From assembly GCA_964455905.1 (NCBI GenBank), contig CAYVYN010000005.1, forward strand, positions 62,001 to 126,000: a stretch of 64,000 nucleotides of DNA, in the 5' to 3' direction. A program made the translations under genes and the position numbers. Position 1 is the stretch's first letter, and each line of letters starts with the position of its first letter. The stretch comes from CAIJXB01 sp964455905 (GTDB lineage: Bacteria; Chlamydiota; Chlamydiia; Chlamydiales; Rhabdochlamydiaceae). Of this stretch, positions 1-6,926 are shown one piece after another. The notes under the pieces were generated by a model, which was given only the letters and a program-made list of their open reading frames with translations, had not been told where the DNA came from and did not search any database.

Positions 1-2
1 TT

Positions 3-212
3 ACTAAGCTCCCTGCAGCGGATGTATTGCTGTTTAGGCTAGAGGATGGAAGTAAACTAGTAATCAGACCCTCAGGAACAGAGCAAAAGCTTAAAGTATA
101 CGGAGAAGTTCGGCAAACATCTTATGAAAGCCTAAAAGAAGGAGTTCTTTTAGCAGACACTAAACTCTCGAATCTTCTCTCTGAAATTAAAAAGGAGCTA
201 CTTCAAGATTGA
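3..212 (+). CDS. Phosphoglucomutase/phosphomannomutase, C-terminal end (5' truncated by window edge)
   Basis: Only the last 69 codons are present; the frame is open to the left edge, so the true start lies outside. The segment carries VIRPSGTEQKLKVY, the phosphate-binding RPSGTE loop of the C-terminal domain (domain IV) of alpha-D-phosphohexomutases. This family interconverts hexose-6-phosphates and hexose-1-phosphates, supplying sugar nucleotides or glycogen precursors. Which hexose is used cannot be told from this fragment, so no symbol is given. The stop codon overlaps the start of the following dehydrogenase gene by four bases, suggesting coupled translation. Confidence 0.85.
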   Translation, partial: TKLPAADVLLFRLEDGSKLVIRPSGTEQKLKVYGEVRQTSYESLKEGVLLADTKLSNLLSEIKKELLQD

Positions 213-979
213 ATTATCAACTAGCGTTTATATCAGGAGCTACTTCGGGGCTTGGAAAAGAACTGAGCATTTTACTAGCAGAAAAAAAGATTCCTCTTTT
301 TTTAACAGGCAGAGACCTAGATGTTCTAACTAAACTACAAAAAGAACTTCAAGAAAAAACCTCAGTTTATATATTGCCAGCAGACCTATCCAACCCTTTG
401 GAATTAGAAAAGCTGATTAATGCTCTAAAGCAACAAGGACCTGATCTTATCATCAATGCCGCAGGAATTGGATTTTATGGAAATGTTTTGTCTTCAGAGC
501 TAGAGAAGCAAATGCTCATGCTAAAAGTTAATATAGATGCCACGACTGCGATTACAATTACAGCAGCTAAAGTATTAAAAAAGCAGAATAAACCAGGAAC
601 GATTATGAATATTTCCTCGGCAGCAGCTTGCTACACCTATCCTTCTTTTGCCGTTTACGCAGCTTCGAAGCGATTTATAAAAGAGTTTTCTCTTTCCTTG
701 GACTATGAACTATGTAAACATCAAATTCGGGTACTATCTTGCCTCCCAGGCCGTTTTCATAGCAATTTCAAACAAAGGGCCTCTGGAATTCCAAATGTAA
801 ATTCTTGGGACACAATGTCACTGGGTAAAACAGCTCAAAAAATTCTAAAGCAAATAGAAAAAAAAAGAAAAGTTTCAACTATCGATTTCCGATATAAAAT
901 GCTTAGGTTCTTTTCGCTCTTTATCCCCACCCCTTTGCTAGCTAACTTACTACAGAAAAACACACCAAAAAAATACTGA
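209..979 (+). CDS. Short-chain dehydrogenase/reductase (SDR family)
   Basis: A 256-residue classical SDR, predicted to be a cytoplasmic NAD(P)H-dependent oxidoreductase. The N-terminal Rossmann motif is SGATSGLG, followed by the NAAG motif (NAAGIGFYG). The catalytic triad is visible as the Ser of MNISSAAA, then Tyr and Lys in YAASKRF. The substrate is not recognisable. The start is TTG, overlapping the preceding stop (TTGA), with an AAGGAG about 11 bases upstream; no ATG near the N terminus would keep the complete Rossmann strand. The C-terminal 50 residues are basic and hydrophobic (FFSLFIPTPLLANLL) and may associate with membrane. It probably forms an operon with the mutase gene upstream and ends at a hairpin shared with rsfS. 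Confidence 0.85.
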   Translation: MNYQLAFISGATSGLGKELSILLAEKKIPLFLTGRDLDVLTKLQKELQEKTSVYILPADLSNPLELEKLINALKQQGPDLIINAAGIGFYGNVLSSELEKQMLMLKVNIDATTAITITAAKVLKKQNKPGTIMNISSAAACYTYPSFAVYAASKRFIKEFSLSLDYELCKHQIRVLSCLPGRFHSNFKQRASGIPNVNSWDTMSLGKTAQKILKQIEKKRKVSTIDFRYKMLRFFSLFIPTPLLANLLQKNTPKKY

Positions 980-1002
980 ATAAACGCAGAGAAGATATTT
1001 TA

Positions 1003-1036
1003 TTTTTAAAGAGGGGTAGCCCCCTCTCTTTAAAAA
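1003..1036. terminator. Bidirectional terminator between SDR gene and rsfS
   Basis: An inverted repeat with arms TTTTTAAAGAGGGG and CCCCCTCTCTTTAAAAA around a 3-base loop sits between two convergent genes. The A/T ends give a U-tract in either direction. The right arm has a two-base bulge and overlaps the rsfS stop codon. Confidence 0.65.
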
Positions 1037-1404
1037 GCACAAGCAAGATGAGACACCTGAATGTCCACATCTACAACTTCAGCACTACGCCAAAGGCACT
1101 CTAAATCGTAATGATCCCTAATTCCTGGCATAAAAAGATGAACAACCAGCCAAGAAAAATCAAGGACAACCCAATCGCCAGACTGCATACCCTGTTGAAA
1201 ACAAAGGCTTATATCTCGACTAGGAAACCTCTTATTTAAAGCGTTCAAAATAGCTTCACCAATCGAAATCACATGTCTATCAGCTAGACCCTCAGCAATA
1301 ACAACATAATCAGCTGTCGTAGCGCAGTTTCTAACATCTAAAGCTAAAATATTAATTCCTTTCTTATCAAAAATAGCCTGAGAAACACAATTGAGAATAT
1401 CCAT
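1030..1404 (-). CDS. rsfS: Ribosomal silencing factor RsfS (Iojap/YbeB family)
   Basis: A 124-residue protein of the usual RsfS length. Family features are the N-terminal LDVRNCATTADYVVIAEG stretch and the central QQGMQSGDWVVLDFSWLVVH stretch, matching the family's 'G..xgWvLiDyGdvvVHvF' core. RsfS binds ribosomal protein uL14 and blocks subunit joining in slow growth. In Chlamydia the orthologue (ybeB) lies near a large hypothetical gene and miaA, as here, supporting the call. The C terminus (VDVDIQVSHLACAF) looks lineage-specific. It ends inside the shared terminator hairpin. Confidence 0.92.
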   Translation of the reverse strand: MDILNCVSQAIFDKKGINILALDVRNCATTADYVVIAEGLADRHVISIGEAILNALNKRFPSRDISLCFQQGMQSGDWVVLDFSWLVVHLFMPGIRDHYDLECLWRSAEVVDVDIQVSHLACAF

Positions 1405-1414
1405 TTTCCCCCTT

Positions 1415-2056
1415 TTAAATTTGCCTCCACCCTAATTTCTTAGATAGCCTCTTTAATCGACTATCTGGATTTACCACAACAACACTACCTGCCGAAAGGA
1501 GGAAGGGAAGATCTAAATAACTATCGGAATACGCTGTGACATTTTCCTTAGCTATGGCATTTTTTTCTCTAAACTGCTCAAGAAAAGCCGACTTCCCCTC
1601 TCCATCTAATACAATCGCAATTTGGCATAAACGTCCATGTTTGTCAACTAGGTACTCTGAAGATTTCGAGTTATGAACTTGCAGTTTTTGCGCGATAGCG
1701 CAAACTAGAAACTGTGGAGAACTCGATAAAATATAAGTAGAATGGCCTGACTGTTTAGCTAAGTACAAGGCATTTAAAGCGGGCAAATAGAGTAAATTTG
1801 AAAGTTCTTTTTCCAAAAAACTCTCAACTTGCTCTTGAAGAAAAGGCAAAGAAAATCCAAACAGAATTTTCTTAAAAGATTTATTGTGTAACTGTTCTAA
1901 AGAAAGTCCAAAACAACAATGTCGAATATAATAAAATAAAGAAAATAGAACTTGAACTAAAGAAATGATATTTTTTTTATATAGAAACTTACAAAATTCG
2001 ACGCTGCTATTTTTTTTAAGCAGCGTCTTATCTAAGTCAAAAACAGAAAGAAACAA
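1415..2056 (-). CDS. HAD-superfamily (subclass IB, SerB-like) phosphatase
   Basis: A 213-residue hydrolase. HAD motif I is FDLDKTLL (nucleophile Asp7 and acid/base Asp9). Motif II is the serine in YILSSSP, and the C-terminal Mg-binding motif is AYSDSYLDLPFLLSAG. The helical cap follows motif I, as in HAD-IB phosphatases such as SerB and CicA-type proteins. The physiological phosphoester cannot be inferred. The start is TTG, four bases after the upstream stop, with AGAAGG eight bases before it; an ATG start would remove motif I. It is co-directional and tightly packed with the coiled-coil gene and rsfS. Confidence 0.8.
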   Translation of the reverse strand: MFLSVFDLDKTLLKKNSSVEFCKFLYKKNIISLVQVLFSLFYYIRHCCFGLSLEQLHNKSFKKILFGFSLPFLQEQVESFLEKELSNLLYLPALNALYLAKQSGHSTYILSSSPQFLVCAIAQKLQVHNSKSSEYLVDKHGRLCQIAIVLDGEGKSAFLEQFREKNAIAKENVTAYSDSYLDLPFLLSAGSVVVVNPDSRLKRLSKKLGWRQI

Positions 2057-2059
2057 AAA

Positions 2060-3703
2060 TTAACCTTCTAGTTCGGAAATCTTCCCTTCAATTTCTTCAA
2101 TATCTGCGTTAATCTTCTCTAAGCTAGCTTTTTCAGCATCCATTAAGTCCCTACAAGCCATAGCTTTTTCAAAATCAAAGCTAGAGCCTCCCAAAGACTT
2201 ACGATATACTTCTAACTGAGCTTTCATTTCTTGTCTTCTTTCTTTCTTTTCTTTAAGTAGAAGTTTTAAACCTTCATATTGCTCTTGTTCATCATCAGAA
2301 AGAGAAAGTAAACTACGACCTTTAGCTTCTAGAAGTTTATCTTTTAACTGTTTGAACATTTTATCAAATAATGCTTTTTCTGCTTTTGATGCAGGAAGAG
2401 CTTTATAGCTGTCGTCCAATAAGGAACGCTTAGCAACAAGATCTTCAAAAGTAAGGCTAGAAGCAGCATCTAAGAGAGCTTGTAATTCAGCTCGGAACTC
2501 TTGAACTTTCAAGAAACGAAGATCTTCTTGTTTCTTTTCTTTGTCATGGAGCTCTTCTAATTCAGCTTTTCTTTTATCTTCGTGCGGTTTTCTAGCTAAA
2601 TCCATCTGCTCTTTAACAGTCCTAAATTCAATGCGACCAAGTTCAACTGTTTTTAGAGATTGCATAAGTTCTTGATATGCTTTTTCCATAGAAGAGAAAT
2701 CAATATCCGTTAAGCAGAAATCCGAAAATTCTTTGACTTTAAGCATAGCCTGATCAAAGTTTTGCTGGCATATAGCTTTTTTCTCATTGAATTCTTTTTT
2801 CTTTTCTTTTTCTTGCTCTCTAACAAGATCCCAACAGTTGCTAAGCTTTACTCTAGTGTCAGTAAAAGAATGTGTATTAAGGGTTAAAACCTTAGCAATA
2901 GACTGTAAAATTTTAATTTCTTCTCTTAGGGAATGCAAAGGTAATGTAGCCGACTCTAAAGATTCTTTGCCTCTGCTAAAATGCTTAGAAACAAACTGTG
3001 TTACATCGGACATGAAATCTTCTGAGATTTTTTTAATAAATTCTTTTCTTTTAGGAAATATAGAATCACCACAAAGAGAAAGTTTTTCAAATAGCTTATT
3101 CTTATTTCGAATACGCATATCTGTTTTAATAACTTCTTTTCGAAGAGCATTCACCTTAGCTGCAAATGCGTTTAAAAAATGCAGTTCTTTTTGAATCTGG
3201 TTATATGAGTCCGCTTTTTCTTTCAAACTAATTGACTGTACAATAAAAGGAATATCAGACATTTGAGAAGAAGCAGTCTGGTAATCAGAAAGATCTTGCG
3301 CTAAAGATTGAACAGCTAAGTCAATTTGCTCATAAGCAAACGCTGATTGCTCATCTAATATTTCCTTAAGCCTTCTAGCTTCAACGGAAAGATCAACATA
3401 CTGCTGCCACAAGTCAGCTCTAGATTTTATGGATAAAGATTCTTTAAAAAGAGGCAAGCACAACTTTCGTATTTCCCAAAATTCACGAAAACGAGGAGAG
3501 GCAAAAGAAGAAAGCCTAGCTCTCATAAATTCAACAGCGCGTCTAATTTTTTCTTCAACATCTTTTATCTCATTAAAAAGAGAAAGAAACGTTTTGAAAT
3601 CTTCAGACTCTGGCTGATAATTTTTTTCTACTGCGCTCTCTTCTTCATGAAGTTGAGCTTTTTCTTCAAAGGCATTCTCTATAATTTCTTGATCAGCTTG
3701 CAT
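2060..3703 (-). CDS. Large coiled-coil protein of unknown function
   Basis: A 547-residue, highly charged protein rich in Lys, Glu and Leu with heptad-like stretches over most of its length. Examples are residues near 295-400 (EKEKKKEFNEKK, KRKAELEELHDKEKKQED) and a C-terminal coiled coil ending IEEIEGKISELEG. No signal peptide, transmembrane segment or enzymatic motif is visible. Its place between rsfS and miaA matches the unknown gene at that position in Chlamydia (recalled as CT768), so it is probably a conserved chlamydial protein; this rests on synteny, not alignment. A structural or scaffold role is possible but unproven. Confidence 0.8.
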   Translation of the reverse strand: MQADQEIIENAFEEKAQLHEEESAVEKNYQPESEDFKTFLSLFNEIKDVEEKIRRAVEFMRARLSSFASPRFREFWEIRKLCLPLFKESLSIKSRADLWQQYVDLSVEARRLKEILDEQSAFAYEQIDLAVQSLAQDLSDYQTASSQMSDIPFIVQSISLKEKADSYNQIQKELHFLNAFAAKVNALRKEVIKTDMRIRNKNKLFEKLSLCGDSIFPKRKEFIKKISEDFMSDVTQFVSKHFSRGKESLESATLPLHSLREEIKILQSIAKVLTLNTHSFTDTRVKLSNCWDLVREQEKEKKKEFNEKKAICQQNFDQAMLKVKEFSDFCLTDIDFSSMEKAYQELMQSLKTVELGRIEFRTVKEQMDLARKPHEDKRKAELEELHDKEKKQEDLRFLKVQEFRAELQALLDAASSLTFEDLVAKRSLLDDSYKALPASKAEKALFDKMFKQLKDKLLEAKGRSLLSLSDDEQEQYEGLKLLLKEKKERRQEMKAQLEVYRKSLGGSSFDFEKAMACRDLMDAEKASLEKINADIEEIEGKISELEG

Positions 3704-3802
3704 AAGTTCTATTTCTAAGGGGGTTGATAAACGATGGTTTATGACATTTTCTGCACAATTATACGAAAAATAGAGGTTTTATGAAAAGTTTTTTCTCTGA
3801 AA

Positions 3803-4858
3803 TCAAAAAGAAAGCTCAAAATCCTGTAAAATAATTTCTGCAGCGCGATCAAAAGAAACTTCGCCCCGACTAAGCCACCGAAAAAGGGGCTCCTTTCTAA
3901 ACCAAGTAAACTGTCTTTTTGCATACCTTCTTGAGGCCTGCTTAAATAAGACCATAAAACGATCCATATCCAACTGAGATTGGCTTGAAGAAAGAAATTC
4001 TAAACATTGTCTATATCCAATTGCCTGACTTGCCGAGGAGTTACTTCGGAGCCCAGCTAAATCAAGAGCACGAACCTCATCAACAAATCCTCGAGAGACC
4101 ATTTCTTCGCATCTTTTATCGATTCCTTCATAAAGGAGGTCTCTAGGCTTATGTAAAAACCAACATCTGGCATTATACTTATGAACATCAACACTTTGCC
4201 TTGAAATCTGCGAGACCCTTTTACTTGTCAAAGAAATAATCTCTAACGCCCTTACGATTTTATGCTTATCATTCCATGTAATTGTTTTTGCATAATCAGG
4301 ATCGACTTCTTTCAATTTTTCAAATAAAGCAAGGGGGCCATTTTTTTCGAGCTCGGCTTCCCAATGAAGTCTAACGATCTCAACAGAGGGCGGACCTCCA
4401 GGAGGACCGTAAAGCAAAGCATTCAAATAAAAACCAGTTCCTCCGACAACAATAGGAACATGTCCCCGCTGAAAAATTCCCTCTATAGCCTCAGTTGCCT
4501 CTTTCCAAAAGTCCATTACGTTAAAAGTTTCATCCACATCTCGAATGTCAATTAGATGGTGGGGCGTGCGAGATCTTTCTTCTAGGGAAGCTTTAGCAGT
4601 CCCTATATCCATCCCTCTATACACTTGCATCGAATCTGCCGATACGATCTCTCCACCCACAGCCTGTGCTATCAGAAAAGAAAGTTCCGTCTTACCCACG
4701 CTTGTCGGGCCTGAAATAACGATAATTTTTTTGTTTGAATCGGGCAAAGATATTTGCACCTTTTCAGGAGCTATCATTTTTTGCCAAAACTCAACCCACT
4801 CTTTGTCTTCTACCGCTAGATCAGATCCAACAAAAAAACGGTTACCTTCCTCTTTCAA
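3803..4858 (-). CDS. miaA: tRNA dimethylallyltransferase MiaA
   Basis: Transfers a dimethylallyl group to A37 of tRNAs reading UNN codons. The P-loop is SGPTSVGKTELS, followed by VSADSMQVYRGMDIGTAK, the PHHLID motif, VVGGTGFYLNALL, NSSASQAIGY, and a C-terminal YAKRQFTWFRKE tRNA-contact motif. All are diagnostic for MiaA. The frame extends to a GTG at 4912 inside khpA. I prefer TTG at 4858, preceded by AGGGGG about five bases upstream and two codons past the khpA stop; ATG at 4777 is the shortest option (about 324 residues). Even so there are some 50 residues before the P-loop, an N-terminal extension seen in shorter form in the chlamydial MiaA I recall. Confidence 0.93.
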   Translation of the reverse strand: MKEEGNRFFVGSDLAVEDKEWVEFWQKMIAPEKVQISLPDSNKKIIVISGPTSVGKTELSFLIAQAVGGEIVSADSMQVYRGMDIGTAKASLEERSRTPHHLIDIRDVDETFNVMDFWKEATEAIEGIFQRGHVPIVVGGTGFYLNALLYGPPGGPPSVEIVRLHWEAELEKNGPLALFEKLKEVDPDYAKTITWNDKHKIVRALEIISLTSKRVSQISRQSVDVHKYNARCWFLHKPRDLLYEGIDKRCEEMVSRGFVDEVRALDLAGLRSNSSASQAIGYRQCLEFLSSSQSQLDMDRFMVLFKQASRRYAKRQFTWFRKEPLFRWLSRGEVSFDRAAEIILQDFELSF

Positions 4859-4868
4859 AACAGGCCCC

Positions 4869-5099
4869 CTACTGGATAAGCTCAAGCCTAACTCTGGTGC
4901 CTGAACGAGCACCCACAGTCATAGCTATTGTTCTTAAAGATTTAATAATTCTTCCTTGGCGACCTACAACCTTAGCAACGTCTTCTGGTGCTACTCGAAC
5001 TTCCACGATAGCTCCCTGAGACTCTTCCACTATCTGCACGTCGACTAATTCCGGCTTATCTACCAAATTCTTAATAAGATACGCAATAAATTCTTTCAT
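4869..5099 (-). CDS. khpA: KH-domain RNA-binding protein (KhpA/YlqC-like)
   Basis: A 76-residue protein that is one type II KH domain. The GxxG RNA-contact loop is in VVGRQGRIIKSLRTI, preceded by IVEVRVAPEDVAKV and followed by the final strand RVRLELIQ. Length and layout match KhpA, a small RNA chaperone that in Firmicutes pairs with KhpB in control of cell division and elongation; the chlamydial role is not known to me. It starts with ATG and lies just upstream of miaA, whose likely start is within a dozen bases of its stop, so the two are probably co-translated. Confidence 0.88.
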   Translation of the reverse strand: MKEFIAYLIKNLVDKPELVDVQIVEESQGAIVEVRVAPEDVAKVVGRQGRIIKSLRTIAMTVGARSGTRVRLELIQ

Positions 5100-5352
5100 A
5101 AAAAAGAGCCTACATTAAAAGGTTAAATTAACTACTCAAGTGACACACATTAAAGAACTTCCAAGTTCAGCGCTTCTCTCAAAAGCAAACTAGAAACAGT
5201 TTATCCAATTTTCCATTTTGCATCCATTTTTTTATTATCCATAAAAAAATAAAAAAAACACAACCACAACACCCTTTGTCACATAAGCATTTAACTAAAA
5301 ACGCAAATCACAAAAAACAAACAAAACAAAAAACACATAATTAAAAAAGGTG

Positions 5353-5358
5353 TATAAT
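5353..5358 (+). promoter_or_regulatory. Candidate -10 box upstream of the hairpin leader
   Basis: A perfect TATAAT preceded by TG, in an A-rich stretch. No convincing -35 hexamer lies 16-18 bases upstream. A start about 6-8 bases downstream would fall at the base of the hairpin at 5364. Confidence 0.5.
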
Positions 5359-5363
5359 TAGAC

Positions 5364-5425
5364 AAAAAGGAACTTAAAAGATTCCAAAATTAGGGTCCCT
5401 GTAACCCTGGAATCCCCTCCTTTTT
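5364..5425 (+). ncRNA. Candidate structured RNA or attenuator-like leader
   Basis: Three nested complementary blocks form one long stem: AAAAAGGA (5364-5371) with TCCTTTTT (5418-5425), GATTCC (5380-5385) with GGAATC (5409-5414), and AGGGT (5392-5396) with ACCCT (5404-5408) around a 7-base loop. Internal loops of 8 and 6 bases lie on the 5' side. The distal arm ends in TTTTT. The element begins where transcription from the TATAAT should start, so it could be a ~60-nt sRNA ending at its own terminator or a 5' leader of the gene at 5489. It does not resemble 6S, SRP or tmRNA. Seen in sequence; function is inference. Confidence 0.45.
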
Positions 5426-5488
5426 AAGAAGAGAGCAAAACAAAAAAAACTTGTAGCAATTAAAATAAACCATCACCCAGGAGGATCT

Positions 5489-6055
5489 ATGACAAAAGGC
5501 CTTAAAACCGATGAAAGTCCTCCTGGAGGAAAACTTTTTAGCACAGGCTCAGATTTTTACACATGGTATATGTGCTGGGTAAAAGAACCAAAAACACACG
5601 CAGAAACATTCCAAGCTCTTTCTGAGCTTATGAGAATAGGACTCCTTTCCAAAGAAGGAGGTCTATACCTTTCCAAAGAAGAAGAACTTACCGCAGAAGA
5701 ATCTATCTGCATTTTAAAAAACGAACTTTGCGACGGAAGTATAAAACAAACAGAGGTTCACAACAAACTACAGCAAATCGCAAACTCTCTTATCCTAAAC
5801 AACCCGAAAGCGAAACTTGTAGCATATGCCACGAAATTAGAGTATAAATACTGTATTTTAACCCCTTCTAGCATTAAAGATAAAAGCCTACGAAGCTGCC
5901 TAGATAAGTTGGTGCAAACGGTAACCCCCTCTCTTTTGGCTGTAAATGCTTACGCAATTTCTCAAATTCTCTCGCAAACACTAGAAGAAAACCCTGCAGA
6001 CCCTCAAGAAAAACTATCCAAAGAGCTTAAAAACTGGATAGAAATCACCGAATAA
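5489..6055 (+). CDS. Hypothetical protein, 188 aa
   Basis: Not recognised. A soluble, mostly helical protein with no signal peptide, membrane segment or known motif. Its start is well supported: AGGAGG lies four bases before the ATG, the best Shine-Dalgarno noted in the window. The N terminus is polar (TDESPPGGKLF), the middle Lys/Glu-rich, and the C terminus is ELKNWIEITE. It is preceded by the promoter and nested hairpin at 5353-5425, and its last 11 bases overlap the convergent ftsQ gene. In Chlamydia I recall an anti-anti-sigma gene between ftsQ and miaA; this protein shows no STAS features, so it is not that. Confidence 0.7.
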   Translation: MTKGLKTDESPPGGKLFSTGSDFYTWYMCWVKEPKTHAETFQALSELMRIGLLSKEGGLYLSKEEELTAEESICILKNELCDGSIKQTEVHNKLQQIANSLILNNPKAKLVAYATKLEYKYCILTPSSIKDKSLRSCLDKLVQTVTPSLLAVNAYAISQILSQTLEENPADPQEKLSKELKNWIEITE

Positions 6056-6926
6056 ACGCCAACTGAGAAAGGCGTAAATCTATCGTTTTCTCCTTAAGAA
6101 TTTTCACCCCCAAAATAGCAGCCTCTTCTTTTTCCACTTCAAGCAGATGTTCCCTAAGCTGCAAATAATTTTCTATCTCACGACAGTAATCTTTGGGGCT
6201 TATCCTCAAATAATGGGTGGAAACAAGAGGGAGCTCCTGCCCTGCTATATGTATATCATTTTCTAAAACGAGAACAACTTCTCTTTTACCCAATCTCTCA
6301 CTAAATGCAGCCGAAACATCAATTGTTTTTACAAAAAAAAGATCTTTTCCTTTGCTCCCCAAAAATTCTAATAAAGAAAAAGTAAGATCCACATACCTAC
6401 CTTTTAAAATAGCGCCAAAATCTAAGGCTCCACTTTCTTTTAGTCCGTCTTGGCCAAAACGAACCTCCGTCAGTTTCTTAGGAGAAAAAAATGGGCGCAC
6501 CGGAAAAAGAGCACCTTCGCCATCTAAAACTGCATTTGAAAAATCCGCCACCGCAAAAAGTGGTTTTCTAAGCGAGTAGTCTATATAAACCATATTAGGT
6601 GGTATTTTCTTTACTACAGCTTTTGCTATAATAGGAAAGTTGTCCAACTTCCTTTGAGCTGCAACAACGTCAAACGAAGAAAATTTTTCAGGGCGATCCG
6701 AAGAAAGCTCCAACACCTCCATTAAACAGTCCGAATGAAGGGCTTCCTTATAAAGCCCGGTCTGAACAACGTATTCAATTTTTTCCTCATTTTCGCCTCT
6801 TAGCTTATCAGAAAAATGATGACGAATAATTTTGTGAGCAACTACAGAAAAAAGCAAAGTACTTCCAAAAATCCAAGAAAGCGCTGCCACCCAAGAAATC
6901 TGAGGTGAATGTTTTTTTATTCGCAT
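6045..6926 (-). CDS. ftsQ: Cell division protein FtsQ/DivIB family
   Basis: A 293-residue bitopic membrane protein. A short basic cytoplasmic tail (MRIKKH) and one transmembrane helix (about residues 12-30) precede a POTRA-like region (FPIIAKAVVKKIPPNMVYIDY) and the FtsQ beta domain with RKPLFAVADF, then NAVLDGEGALFP. The 'R.P.A...... N..ID..G..F' pattern is typical of FtsQ. It tethers the divisome FtsL/FtsB partners in other bacteria; Chlamydiae divide without FtsZ but keep several fts genes. The start overlaps the murC stop by ten bases, and the murC-ftsQ order supports the call despite low sequence conservation. Confidence 0.82.
   Translation of the reverse strand: MRIKKHSPQISWVAALSWIFGSTLLFSVVAHKIIRHHFSDKLRGENEEKIEYVVQTGLYKEALHSDCLMEVLELSSDRPEKFSSFDVVAAQRKLDNFPIIAKAVVKKIPPNMVYIDYSLRKPLFAVADFSNAVLDGEGALFPVRPFFSPKKLTEVRFGQDGLKESGALDFGAILKGRYVDLTFSLLEFLGSKGKDLFFVKTIDVSAAFSERLGKREVVLVLENDIHIAGQELPLVSTHYLRISPKDYCREIENYLQLREHLLEVEKEEAAILGVKILKEKTIDLRLSQLAFIR

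Larger units (their letters stand above)
5100..5488. other. 389-bp AT-rich divergent intergenic region
   Basis: Lies between khpA (minus) and an unknown plus-strand gene. It contains long A-tracts (about 5240-5345), a perfect TATAAT at 5353-5358 and a nested hairpin at 5364-5425. A GATAAT on the minus strand (5239 to 5234) is a weak -10 candidate for khpA. No tRNA or open frame of note. Confidence 0.6.

Noticed and set aside
2787..3194. Plus-strand 135-codon frame opposite the coiled-coil gene
   Set aside because: Antisense shadow of a Lys/Glu-rich coding frame (giving Phe/Ser-rich translation), with no ribosome-binding site.
3739..3924. Minus-strand 61-codon frame across the miaA end
   Set aside because: It overlaps the MiaA C terminus in another frame, has low-complexity content and no family motif.
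5489..6055. The small gene between khpA and ftsQ as an RsbV-type anti-anti-sigma factor, expected from Chlamydia synteny
   Set aside because: No STAS-domain signature (such as the conserved DSxG phosphoserine loop) is present and it lies on the opposite strand.
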